A DNA stretch of 64,000 nt from Austwickia sp. Lineage in GTDB: Bacteria > Actinomycetota > Actinomycetes > Actinomycetales > Dermatophilaceae. A model generated the notes under the pieces. The model ran no database searches. It was not told the origin of the DNA and saw only the letters and a program-made list of their open reading frames with translations. The position numbers were made by a program, and so were the translations under genes. Location: assembly GCA_016699675.1 (NCBI GenBank), contig CP064985.1, positions 3,038,001 through 3,102,000 on the forward strand, written 5' to 3'. This document shows, piece by piece, positions 54,333-61,846 of this stretch. Position 1 is the first letter of the stretch; each line of letters begins with the position of its first letter.

Positions 54333-54401
54333 CCGGCCGCCTCGACCGTCCGGCGCGAGGTCCCGCCGACCCCGTCGATCGCCCATGACGGCTGCCGGCC
54401 C

Positions 54402-54407
54402 TAGCCT
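54402..54407 (+). promoter_or_regulatory. -10 box of nudC
   Basis: TAGCCT lies 6 nt before ATG 54414; leaderless start likely. Confidence 0.45.
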
Positions 54408-54413
54408 GGCGCC

Positions 54414-55442
54414 ATGCCTCGACCGGACGACCGGCCCACCCTCGACCGTCGCGCCGACGAACGGCGTACCGCGGGCCTGCTCGACGCGGTCCTCGCGACG
54501 ACGACCACGCGGGTTCTCGACGTCATCGGGGACCGCCTGCCCGTCGCGCCGGCATCGCCTCCCGCCCCCGGATCCGCCGGGGGTGGGAGCGATGCCCGGG
54601 CCCGCCGGCTCACCTGGCGCGCCCCGGTGCCGGGCGAGGCCGCCCGGGGCTGGGGTCACGTGTTCCTGGGGCGGGACCAGGCGGGTACGGCGTACGTCGC
54701 CGCCCTCCGCGACGCCGGCGAAGGCATCGACCCCACGGCCCCGGCGAGTCCGACCGCCCCGACCACCGCGACCGCCCCGACCACCCCGGCGACGGAGCAC
54801 TGGGCCGGGCTGCGGGAGGTCGGCGCCTGGCTGGACGGGCTCGACTACGAGGCCGCCATGACCGCGGTCGGGCTGGCGCGCTGGCACGCCCGCCACGGCT
54901 TCTGTCCCCGCTGCGGATCACCCGCCCAGCCGGTCGCCGCCGGCTGGGTCCGGCGCTGCACCGCGGAGGGCTCCGAACAGTTCCCGCGCACCGACCCGGC
55001 GGTCATCGTCGCGATCACCGACCCGCAGGATCGCCTGCTGCTGGGCCGCGGGCCCACGTTCAAGGAGCGGTGGGTCTCGGTGCTCGCCGGTTTCGTCGAG
55101 CCCGGCGAGACGCTGGAGGCGGCGGTCGTGCGCGAGATGGCCGAGGAGGTGGGGCTCACGCTGGGGGAGGTGACGTACGTCGGGAGCCAGCCGTGGCCCT
55201 TCCCCGCCTCGCTGATGCTCGGCTTCACCGCGCGAGCCACCGACGCGGCGCTGCGACCTGACCCCCAGGAGATCGCCGAGGTGGCCTGGTACACCCGCGA
55301 GCAGCTGGCGACCGAGATCGGCTCCGGCCGGCTCGGCATCCCGGGTCGCCTGTCCATCGCGCGGCGCCTGATCGAAGACTGGTACGGCGGGCCGCTGCGG
55401 CAACGTCGCGAGCCGGCCTCCATCCGCAGCGACGCCGGCTGA
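54414..55442 (+). CDS. nudC: NAD+ diphosphatase NudC (Nudix hydrolase)
   Basis: The 342-residue protein hydrolyses NAD(H) to NMN and AMP and can remove NAD caps from RNA. It has an N-terminal domain, a zinc ribbon (FCPRCGSPA and VRRC; a fourth Cys is not evident), the PRTDPAVIV strand, the Nudix box GFVEPGETLEAAVVREMAEE and the NudC-specific SQPWPFPASLM. A Thr/Pro/Ala-rich insert lies at about residues 105-125. Its position before mycoredoxin and uvrD2 matches Rv3199c. Confidence 0.94.
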   Translation: MPRPDDRPTLDRRADERRTAGLLDAVLATTTTRVLDVIGDRLPVAPASPPAPGSAGGGSDARARRLTWRAPVPGEAARGWGHVFLGRDQAGTAYVAALRDAGEGIDPTAPASPTAPTTATAPTTPATEHWAGLREVGAWLDGLDYEAAMTAVGLARWHARHGFCPRCGSPAQPVAAGWVRRCTAEGSEQFPRTDPAVIVAITDPQDRLLLGRGPTFKERWVSVLAGFVEPGETLEAAVVREMAEEVGLTLGEVTYVGSQPWPFPASLMLGFTARATDAALRPDPQEIAEVAWYTREQLATEIGSGRLGIPGRLSIARRLIEDWYGGPLRQRREPASIRSDAG

Positions 55443-55451
55443 GCCCGCCCC

Positions 55452-55733
55452 TCAGCGGCCGAGCTTGGCCTGCACCGCCTCGGCCGGCGGATTGGTCAGG
55501 GTGCTCCCGTCGGGAAACAGCACGGTCGGCACCACGCGGTTGCCGCCGTTGACGCCCTCGACGTACCGGCCCGCGGCCTCGTCCTGCTCCACGTCGACCG
55601 CGGCATAGGGAACCCCGGCGGCATCCAGGCCCTGGCGCAGCCGATGGCAGTAGGGGCACCACGCGGTCAGGTATACGACGACGGTGCCCGGGGGTGGCTT
55701 CGTGGGCGTTGAGTGGGGCGTCTTGCCGGTCAT
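55452..55733 (-). CDS. mrx1: mycoredoxin/glutaredoxin-like protein
   Basis: The 93-residue thioredoxin-fold protein has the CPYC active site in YLTAWCPYCHRLR, the cis-Pro segment NRVVPTVLFPDGS and the C-terminal TNPPAEAVQAKLG typical of actinobacterial Mrx1. It reduces mycothiol-mixed disulfides using mycothiol. Here it is on the minus strand, convergent with nudC (9 nt apart) and divergent from uvrD2, the same neighbourhood as Rv3198A. Confidence 0.92.
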   Translation of the reverse strand: MTGKTPHSTPTKPPPGTVVVYLTAWCPYCHRLRQGLDAAGVPYAAVDVEQDEAAGRYVEGVNGGNRVVPTVLFPDGSTLTNPPAEAVQAKLGR

Positions 55734-55842
55734 GCGGTGATTGTTCCGCACGGGACGCCGGCAACCCGTCGGCGGTGCCCCTTGGTGGCTCCGGGGTGCG
55801 GGTCGTCCGCAGTGTCGGGGGCGTCTGGGAGGATGCGAGGCG

Positions 55843-58179
55843 ATGGACAGCCAGCGACCGATCGAGGGGTCCCCGCCGCCCGCGGGGACCGGCGGCGGCG
55901 ACCCGGAGACCGAGCGCGGCGGCTCGGACATCGGGGGAGGCAACTGGGAGACCGGGCGCGGCGACCGGGAGACCGGGCCAGGCCCGCGCGGGATCGCGGC
56001 CGGCCTGGCCTGGGACGCCGATGCCGTCCTGGCCGGCCTCGACCCGCAGCAGCGCGACGTGGCCTCGACGCCGCTCGGGCCGATGTGCGTCCTCGCGGGC
56101 GCCGGGACGGGCAAGACCCGAGCCATCACGCACCGGATCGCGTACGGCGTCCACTCGGGGGCCTACCAGCCGGGTCGGGTCCTGGCGGTGACGTTCACGG
56201 CGCGCGCGGCGGGTGAGATGCGGACCCGGTTGCGCGATCTCGGGGTCGGCGGGGTGCAGGCCCGCACCTTCCACGCGGCCGCGTTGCGTCAGCTGTCCTA
56301 CTTCTGGCCGCGGGCCATCGGCGGCGCGCCGCCGCGGCTGCAGCCCCAGAAGGCCGGCCTCGTGGCGCGGGCGGGGGTGCGCCTCGGCCTGCAACTGGAC
56401 CGGGCCGCCGTCCGCGATCTGGCGGCCGAGATCGAATGGGCCAAGGTCAGCGGCCTCACCCCCGACAGCTATGTGGCGGCGGCCCGAGCGGCGCGGCGCG
56501 ACCCGGCGGGGCTCGACCTCACGGCCATGGCTCGGGTGCTCGACGCCTACGAGGTCGCCAAGACCGAGCAGGGCGTGATCGACTTCGAGGACGTCCTGCT
56601 CGTCATGTGCGGCATCCTCGCCGACCGGGACGACATCGCCGCACAGGTCCGCGACCAGTACCGGCACTTCGTCGTCGACGAATACCAGGACGTCAACGCG
56701 GTCCAGCAGCGGCTGCTGGAACTCTGGCTCGGGGGCCGCGAGGAGGTCTGCGTCGTCGGCGATCCCAGCCAGACGATCTACACGTTCACGGGCGCGACGC
56801 CTCGCCACCTCCTCGACTTCCCGCGCCGGCACTCCAGCGCCCGGATCGTCCGCCTGGTCCGGAACTACCGCTCCACGCCCCAGGTCGTCGGCCTCGCCAA
56901 TCTCGTGCTGCGCCAGCAGCGCCCGGGACTCATGGGGGGCCCCGAGCCGCTGCGCCTCGAGGCGCAGGCCGAGCCGGGGCCGAGCCCGTCGTTGACGGCG
57001 TACGACGACGAGGATGCCGAGGCCGGTGGGGTCGCCGCGGCCATCGCCGCGCTCATCCGGGCGGGCACGCCGGCGAGCGAGATCGCGGTGCTGTTCCGCA
57101 CGAACGGCCAGTCCGCGGGTTTCGAGCAGGCCCTCGCGGCCGCCGACATCCCCTACCTCGTCCGCGGCGGCGAGCGCTTCTTCCAACGCGAGGAGGTGCG
57201 ACAGGCGCGCGACCTGCTGCGCGGTGCCGCCGTCTCCGACGCGGGGGAGGTGCCGCTGCCCGAGCTGGCCCGGGACGTGGTGGCCGGCATGGGCTGGCTG
57301 CCGACCCCACCCGCCGCGGGGGGCGCCGTCCGGGAGAAGTGGGAATCGGTGGCCGCGGTGGTGCGCCTCGCCGACGACCTCGTGGCGGCCAGCCCGCAGG
57401 CCCGGCTGCGCGACCTGGTCACCGAGCTGGCCGAGCGGGCGGCCGCCCAGCACGCGCCCACGGTCCAGGGCGTCACCCTCGCCTCGCTGCACGCCGCCAA
57501 GGGCCTGGAGTGGGACGTGGTCTTCCTCGTGGGCTGCAGCGACGGCTACCTGCCCATCACGATGGCCGAGGGTCCGGACGCCATCGACGAGGAGCGCCGC
57601 CTGCTCTACGTGGGGCTGACCCGGGCCCGGCGCGAGCTTCGGCTGAGCTGGGCGGGGGCGCGGCAGGCCGGGGGTCGCCTCACCCGTCGCCCGTCGCGGT
57701 TCCTCGACGGCGCGGCCGCCGTCCTGGGGGACGGCGCGCGGTCGACGCCCAAGAGCGGCGGCGGCGGGGAGCGTGGCCGGTCGGGGACGCGGGGCCCCGC
57801 CAAGGCGGTGGCCTGCCGGGGCTGCGGCGTACCGCTCGTCACCGCCGCCGCCAAGAAGATCGGCCGGTGCGCCGACTGCCCCCCGACGTACGACGAGGCC
57901 ACCTTCGAGCGCCTGCGGGCGTGGCGGCTCGCGGTCGCGCAGCGGGACAGCGTGCCGGCGTACGTCGTGTTCACGGACGCCACCCTGACCGCCATCGCCG
58001 AGGCCGAGCCGGGCGACGCCGCCGCGCTGAACCGCATCTCCGGCGTGGGGGCGCGCAAGCTCGACCGGTACGGCGGGGCGGTGCTGGCCCTGGTGGGTGG
58101 CGCGGCGGTCGACGAGGTCCTCGCGGTAGTCGCGGGGGACTCGGCATCACCCACGGACAAAAGCCCAGGTCAAAAATAG
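55843..58179 (+). CDS. uvrD2: UvrD2-type DNA helicase with HRDC domain
   Basis: The 778-residue SF1 helicase has Walker A LAGAGTGKTRAITHR, VTFTARAAGEM, motif II VVDEYQDVNAVQ, GDPSQTIYTFTGA, ASLHAAKGLEWDVVF and YVGLTRARRELRL. A tetracysteine module follows (CRGCG and CADC at about 655-680), then a C-terminal HRDC domain (FERLRAWRLAVAQRDSVPAY). This arrangement is typical of mycobacterial UvrD2. ATG 55843 follows GGGAGG. The frame is open upstream to 55741 but without a better site. Confidence 0.94.
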   Translation: MDSQRPIEGSPPPAGTGGGDPETERGGSDIGGGNWETGRGDRETGPGPRGIAAGLAWDADAVLAGLDPQQRDVASTPLGPMCVLAGAGTGKTRAITHRIAYGVHSGAYQPGRVLAVTFTARAAGEMRTRLRDLGVGGVQARTFHAAALRQLSYFWPRAIGGAPPRLQPQKAGLVARAGVRLGLQLDRAAVRDLAAEIEWAKVSGLTPDSYVAAARAARRDPAGLDLTAMARVLDAYEVAKTEQGVIDFEDVLLVMCGILADRDDIAAQVRDQYRHFVVDEYQDVNAVQQRLLELWLGGREEVCVVGDPSQTIYTFTGATPRHLLDFPRRHSSARIVRLVRNYRSTPQVVGLANLVLRQQRPGLMGGPEPLRLEAQAEPGPSPSLTAYDDEDAEAGGVAAAIAALIRAGTPASEIAVLFRTNGQSAGFEQALAAADIPYLVRGGERFFQREEVRQARDLLRGAAVSDAGEVPLPELARDVVAGMGWLPTPPAAGGAVREKWESVAAVVRLADDLVAASPQARLRDLVTELAERAAAQHAPTVQGVTLASLHAAKGLEWDVVFLVGCSDGYLPITMAEGPDAIDEERRLLYVGLTRARRELRLSWAGARQAGGRLTRRPSRFLDGAAAVLGDGARSTPKSGGGGERGRSGTRGPAKAVACRGCGVPLVTAAAKKIGRCADCPPTYDEATFERLRAWRLAVAQRDSVPAYVVFTDATLTAIAEAEPGDAAALNRISGVGARKLDRYGGAVLALVGGAAVDEVLAVVAGDSASPTDKSPGQK

Positions 58180-58209
58180 CTTGGCGACAGCCGCGGAGCC
58201 GCCTACCCT
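58171..58209 (+). promoter_or_regulatory. whiB7 promoter with AT-rich WhiB7-type element
   Basis: CAAAAATAGC (58171-58180) abuts -35 TTGGCG (58181-58186). A 17-bp spacer leads to -10 TACCCT (58204-58209). An AT-rich block directly upstream of the -35 is the known mark of WhiB7-activated promoters, so autoregulation is likely. It overlaps the end of uvrD2. Confidence 0.6.
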
Positions 58210-58267
58210 GGTTCCAGTCTGGTGGGCCGGTCCTGGCCCACGCCCGCGCCACGAGAGGAGGCCGACG

Positions 58268-58537
58268 ATGTCGAGCATCACGATCACCAAGACCGCCCCG
58301 ACGACGTCCGCCTCCGTGGACCGGGGCGCCGCGTATGTCCGCGTGCGTCCGGTCGGTCCGCTCGGCCTGGCGGCCAACGGTGAGGCCAACGGCACCCGTA
58401 TGCCCAATGTCGAGTGGGGCTTCGGGGTCGTTCTGTGCCCCGGCACCGATGGCCACGCCGTCACCTCCGTCGCTCGCGACGCCTTCCTTCCTCACCTCCC
58501 GTCCGCGGTATCCGGCCGGGGAGAGCCCATGATCTGA
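58268..58537 (+). CDS. small protein in the whiB7 leader
   Basis: The 89-residue protein has no recognised domain. The middle reads YVRVRPVGPLGLAANGEANG and NVEWGFGVVLCPGTDGHAV. GAGAGGAGG lies 6 nt before the ATG, so translation is likely. It sits inside the presumed whiB7 transcript, between the promoter at 58171-58209 and a terminator-like hairpin, so it could act as a leader cistron that senses translation. It may also simply be a co-transcribed gene. Confidence 0.6.
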   Translation: MSSITITKTAPTTSASVDRGAAYVRVRPVGPLGLAANGEANGTRMPNVEWGFGVVLCPGTDGHAVTSVARDAFLPHLPSAVSGRGEPMI

Positions 58538-58549
58538 TCGCACGATCAG
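58534..58549. promoter_or_regulatory. palindrome over the leader ORF stop
   Basis: CTGATCGCACGATCAG is a perfect 7-bp inverted repeat with a 2-nt loop. It overlaps the TGA (58535-58537) of the leader gene and precedes the attenuator hairpin, so ribosome position could influence folding. Confidence 0.45.
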
Positions 58550-58557
58550 GCTCTTCC

Positions 58558-58590
58558 GGCCGCGGCACCCGAACGACGGGTCCCGCGGCC
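58558..58590 (+). terminator. attenuator-like hairpin in the whiB7 leader
   Basis: GGCCGCGG (58558-58565) and ACCCG (58567-58571) pair with CGGGT (58577-58581) and CCGCGGCC (58583-58590), with one C-C mismatch and a 5-nt loop. TCTTCATT follows. It lies 60 nt before the whiB7 start, so it would block whiB7 unless antitermination occurs. Confidence 0.6.
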
Positions 58591-58650
58591 TCTTCATTGC
58601 TCACGAGGCGCCGGTCGCGGGACGAGTACTCGCACCAGGAGCACCAACCC

Positions 58651-58932
58651 ATGAGCATCACGGCAACCCGACCAGACCACCGGACCACCCATCCGCCCTT
58701 GCTGCCCTGCCAGGCGGACGACGGCCAGCTGTGGTTCGCCGAACATCCCGACCAGGTGGAGGCGGCCAAGGCGGCCTGCCTGAGCTGCCCGCTGCAACGC
58801 GAATGCCTCCAGGGGGCGCTCGAGCGCGCCGAGCCCTGGGGGGTGTGGGGCGGCCAGCTCTTCATCGGCGGCGAGATCGTCGCCCGCAAGCGACCCCGCG
58901 GTCGCCCCCGCAAGGACAGCGTCGCCGCCTGA
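58651..58932 (+). CDS. whiB7: WhiB7 redox-responsive transcription factor
   Basis: The 93-residue protein has four iron-sulfur cysteines (LLPCQADD, AACLSCPLQRECLQ), the WhiB turn EPWGVWGGQLF and a C-terminal AT-hook KRPRGRPRK that defines the WhiB7 subgroup. It binds sigma A and activates intrinsic antibiotic-resistance genes. AGGAG lies 9 nt upstream of ATG 58651. Control probably involves autoactivation and leader attenuation (promoter at 58171, hairpin at 58558). Position matches Rv3197A. Confidence 0.95.
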   Translation: MSITATRPDHRTTHPPLLPCQADDGQLWFAEHPDQVEAAKAACLSCPLQRECLQGALERAEPWGVWGGQLFIGGEIVARKRPRGRPRKDSVAA

Positions 58933-59135
58933 GCGTGGCGCTGCACACGGCGCCCCTCGGGCGCGCAATCGCGGGCAGGTGGGGGGCAGGCCCTGGCCCA
59001 GGGCCTGCCCCCGCCCCGGCCTCACCCCGGAGGCGGCACAGGAAAATTCACCCAGCCAAACGAATTGGTCGATCGTCCAGTCAGGCGCAAAGTATCGGAT
59101 GTTTCGTCGACAAGGTCAAGCCTTCTCGGCAGGGA

Positions 59136-59165
59136 TTTGTCTTCCCTTTACCTTCTCACGTATGA
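59136..59165 (+). promoter_or_regulatory. promoter in the AT-richer gap after whiB7
   Basis: TTGTCT (59136-59141) and TATGAT (59160-59165) are 18 bp apart, close to the main sigma consensus. It lies about 83 bp before the small gene at 59249. The rest of 58933-59248 shows no gene. Confidence 0.55.
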
Positions 59166-59248
59166 TTGACACGTCACCCGGTATCCCTCCCCAGTCTGAC
59201 TGGAGCGATGCCGCACGCCCAAAAAGCCCATGGAAGGGAAACCGCATC

Positions 59249-59398
59249 ATGAAGAACAGCTCACTGCTTACGCTCGACCGCCTCCGCCTGGCCGTCTCCC
59301 GCGTGGAGACCGCCAAGAAGCGCAACGCGTCGGTCGAGGACAGCGTCGAGGGCGCCTACCAGGCCACGATTCGGCGCGACCTCATCGGTCTGCGCTGA
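59249..59398 (+). CDS. small basic protein of unknown function
   Basis: The 49-residue basic protein has an amphipathic stretch LDRLRLAVSRVETAKKR. GAAGGGAAA lies about 9 nt before ATG 59249, and a good promoter is upstream. ATG 59162 would extend the frame but falls within the -10 box, so it is not used. The 3' end overlaps the ABC1 kinase gene by 17 bp. I do not recognise a family. Confidence 0.55.
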   Translation: MKNSSLLTLDRLRLAVSRVETAKKRNASVEDSVEGAYQATIRRDLIGLR

Positions 59399-60764
59399 CG
59401 CCGCCCGCGTCGCGGGGGCCTGCTTCGCGACTGCCGGCGACCCGCTCGTCCCAGTCCGGATCCAGGGACGGCAGCCAGCTGTAGGCGATCTCCGCCGCGG
59501 GGACGGTCCCGCCCAATTGGGACAACACCCCGAGGCCCCCGGCCCACACGCGGTGAATCAAGAGGTACTCCGGCGGCAGGTTGAGCCGCAACGCGAGGCC
59601 GAAATGCTCTTGCCGGGGATCGCGCAACCGTTCCGCCTGGCTACCCATCCAGGCCCTGCTGAACGTGAACGTCTCCTCCGCGATCGGCTCGGTGAAGGGG
59701 CGCAGGAAGTCCAGCAGGGCAAGCGGGTCCACGTCGATCCCGGGTCGCACGAACCCCTCCGCGCGCAACACGCCAAGCACCCCCTCGGCGTCGTCGTCGA
59801 GCGCGTGGCGCAGCGCCTGGCCCAGGGCCGGGGGCAGACCGTCGGGCACCACGCCGACGGCGCCGAAGTCCATCACGCCGAGCCGCCCGTCCGGGAGGAT
59901 CCGGAAGTTTCCCGGGTGCGGGTCGGCATGCAGCAGCCGCGCCAGCTGAGGTCCGGAGAACAGGAACTCCAGGTAGCGATCCGAGGCGTGGTCGCGCTCG
60001 GCCGACGTGCCGCTCACCACGATGTCGGCCAACGGCCGGCCGCCGACCCACTCGCTCACCAGCACGGTGCTCTGCTGAAAGACCACGTCGGGGGCGAACA
60101 CCGACTCGTCGCCGGAGAATGCTGCGGCGAAGGCGCGCTGCCGCCGGGCCTCCAGGGCGTAGTCCAGCTCCTCGGCCAGGCGTCCCTCGAACTCGCGCAC
60201 GAGCGGGGCGAGGTCGAGCCCGGGCACCCAGCCCGCCGTCACGCGCAGGATCTGCGACAGCCGACGGAAGTCGCCCAGCAGGGCTGCCCCGGCACCCGGG
60301 TACTGCAGCTTCACCGCGACCTGCCGCCCGTCCTTCCAGATCGCCCGGTGCACCTGCCCGATCGAGGCCGCCGCCACGGGCGTCATGTCGAACTCGTCGA
60401 ACGTCGAGCGCCAGTGCGCGCCGAGCTCGTCGCGCAGGAGCTTCTCGACGCTGCGGGTGGGCATCGGCGGCGCCGACTCCTGCAGCCGGGTCAGGGTCGC
60501 CCGGTAGGGGCCCACGATGTCCTCCGGCAGCGCCGGTTCCAGCACCGACAGCGCCTGCCCGACCTTCATCGCCCCGCCCTTCAGCTCACCGAGCACCTGG
60601 AAGAGCTGTTGGGCGGTGCGCTGCTGGAGTTCGAGCGCGACCTGCTCGGCGGGCCGGCCGCCGATGCGTTTGCCCACGCCGAGGGCGGCCCGGCCCGCGA
60701 CGCCGAGGGGGAGTCCGGCGAGCTTGGCGGTCCGCGCGATGGCGCGTCTGGGCAATTCGGTCAC
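59382..60764 (-). CDS. ABC1/ADCK (UbiB) atypical kinase family protein
   Basis: The 460-residue protein has the family KxGQ motif in GELKGGAMKVGQALSVLEP, the Ala-rich loop AAASIGQVHRA, VAVKLQYPG with the invariant Lys, the catalytic LHADPHPGNF and the metal-binding GVMDFGAVG. UbiB-like kinases support isoprenoid-quinone or lipid metabolism; actinobacterial members are little studied. GTG 60764 overlaps the upstream stop by 4 nt (GTGA). It is the counterpart of Rv3197. Confidence 0.92.
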   Translation of the reverse strand: MTELPRRAIARTAKLAGLPLGVAGRAALGVGKRIGGRPAEQVALELQQRTAQQLFQVLGELKGGAMKVGQALSVLEPALPEDIVGPYRATLTRLQESAPPMPTRSVEKLLRDELGAHWRSTFDEFDMTPVAAASIGQVHRAIWKDGRQVAVKLQYPGAGAALLGDFRRLSQILRVTAGWVPGLDLAPLVREFEGRLAEELDYALEARRQRAFAAAFSGDESVFAPDVVFQQSTVLVSEWVGGRPLADIVVSGTSAERDHASDRYLEFLFSGPQLARLLHADPHPGNFRILPDGRLGVMDFGAVGVVPDGLPPALGQALRHALDDDAEGVLGVLRAEGFVRPGIDVDPLALLDFLRPFTEPIAEETFTFSRAWMGSQAERLRDPRQEHFGLALRLNLPPEYLLIHRVWAGGLGVLSQLGGTVPAAEIAYSWLPSLDPDWDERVAGSREAGPRDAGGVSADR

Positions 60765-61372
60765 AGGGCCATTCTGTCCTGGGGTATGTGACCGTCGCAC
60801 CGTGGGTGCGGCGCCCACCGCCGGGTGACGATGTGCGGGTCGGGCAGGTTCACCTCGAGGCTGAGCCCCGGCAGGTAGCGCCGATGCAGGACCAGGTTGC
60901 GGGTGAGCAGCGCGGCGATGCCGGCGCCGAGGGTGGCCAGCACCGGATCCCCGCCGTCCGGACGGTTCCGGTCGGGGCGCGCCAGGGTGCCTCGCCCCGA
61001 CCGGCGTACGTCGTAGCGGTGCAGCGCCAGGCAACCCAGACACGGTGACCCGGGCACGACCACGGGGCCGACGCTGACGCGCCGCCGCTCCCAGTCGATG
61101 GGAAGGTGCGGGATGCCGAGGCTGCGCCACGTCGCCCATCGCGAGGGCTGGACCCAGGCCTGGCCGGCCAAGACGACGAGGTCGGGAACCGCCTCGTCGT
61201 CCCCGGCGCGGACCGCGAGGTCCACCGCGTCGGCGGCCGTCGTGCCCACCTCAAGGCGCACTCCCAGGTCGTGGAGGAGCGGCGCAAGACTCTCCGTCAG
61301 CGAGTCGCTCCCGTCGAGGACGACGAGACCCGAGCCACGCCGAACCGGGCCAGCGGGGGCGAGCTGCGGCAT
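60761..61372 (-). CDS. cyclodehydratase/ThiF-like protein without peptide cluster
   Basis: The protein is 203 residues. Its C-terminal part has CLGCLALHRYDVRR and a later WAPHPRCDGH, resembling the zinc and leader-binding region of E1-like proteins of azole-peptide (TOMM) biosynthesis. There is no YcaO gene, dehydrogenase or precursor peptide nearby, so a peptide-modifying role is unlikely. It is translationally coupled to the ABC1 kinase (GTGA overlap), and the pair matches the order Rv3197-Rv3196. Confidence 0.65.
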   Translation of the reverse strand: MPQLAPAGPVRRGSGLVVLDGSDSLTESLAPLLHDLGVRLEVGTTAADAVDLAVRAGDDEAVPDLVVLAGQAWVQPSRWATWRSLGIPHLPIDWERRRVSVGPVVVPGSPCLGCLALHRYDVRRSGRGTLARPDRNRPDGGDPVLATLGAGIAALLTRNLVLHRRYLPGLSLEVNLPDPHIVTRRWAPHPRCDGHIPQDRMAL

Positions 61373-61515
61373 GGCGGTCCCTTCGTGGTCGGGTGCTGAC
61401 CGTGCCAGTCTCCCCGCCCCGCTCGCCCCGCCCGAGCGTCATCCACAGCCGGCCCCGCGGCGAACCGTTCGGGGGTGGGGTGTGGATGACGCCGTCGTCA
61501 GCGTCGTCAGCGTCG

Positions 61516-61674
61516 TCAGGCCTTGCCGAGGATGCGGTTGAGGTTCGTGCCACAGGCCGGGCACTTGCCCTTGGCCATGCGTCGGCCGTTCGTTTCGACG
61601 ATGTCGCCCTCGGCGTCGCGCTTGTCCTTGCACTTGACGCAGTAGAACTCGCCCTTGTAGGTCTCGCTGGCCAT
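61516..61674 (-). CDS. DUF5679 zinc-ribbon protein
   Basis: The 52-residue protein has two CxxC knuckles (FYCVKCKDKR and GKCPACGTNL) and the internal VETNGRRMAKG that marks DUF5679. Function is unknown; the fold is a zinc ribbon. AAAGGAGAC lies before the ATG. A (GTCGTCAGC)3 mini-repeat covers the 3' end. Confidence 0.88.
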   Translation of the reverse strand: MASETYKGEFYCVKCKDKRDAEGDIVETNGRRMAKGKCPACGTNLNRILGKA

Positions 61675-61833
61675 GTCCGTCTCCTTTGCGTTCGGCGGCC
61701 GACCAGCCCCGTGGGGCGCGGCCGCTGTCACGATAGGCGAGGACCACGCCCCCGCCCGGCAGGCGGTGAAGTTATGCCAATCGGCGCGTCGCGCGGCCCC
61801 ACCGCGGCAGCCTGCGGTGTCCCCGTCCTCCCC

Positions 61834-61839
61834 TAGGCT
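61834..61839 (+). promoter_or_regulatory. -10 box of the enoyl-CoA hydratase-like gene
   Basis: TAGGCT lies 7 nt before ATG 61847; leaderless start likely. Confidence 0.45.
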
Positions 61840-61846
61840 GCCGTCC

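Noticed and set aside
59162..59398. longer start (ATG 59162) for the small gene after whiB7
   Set aside because: That ATG lies inside the TATGAT -10 box and could not be in the transcript; ATG 59249 has a ribosome binding site.
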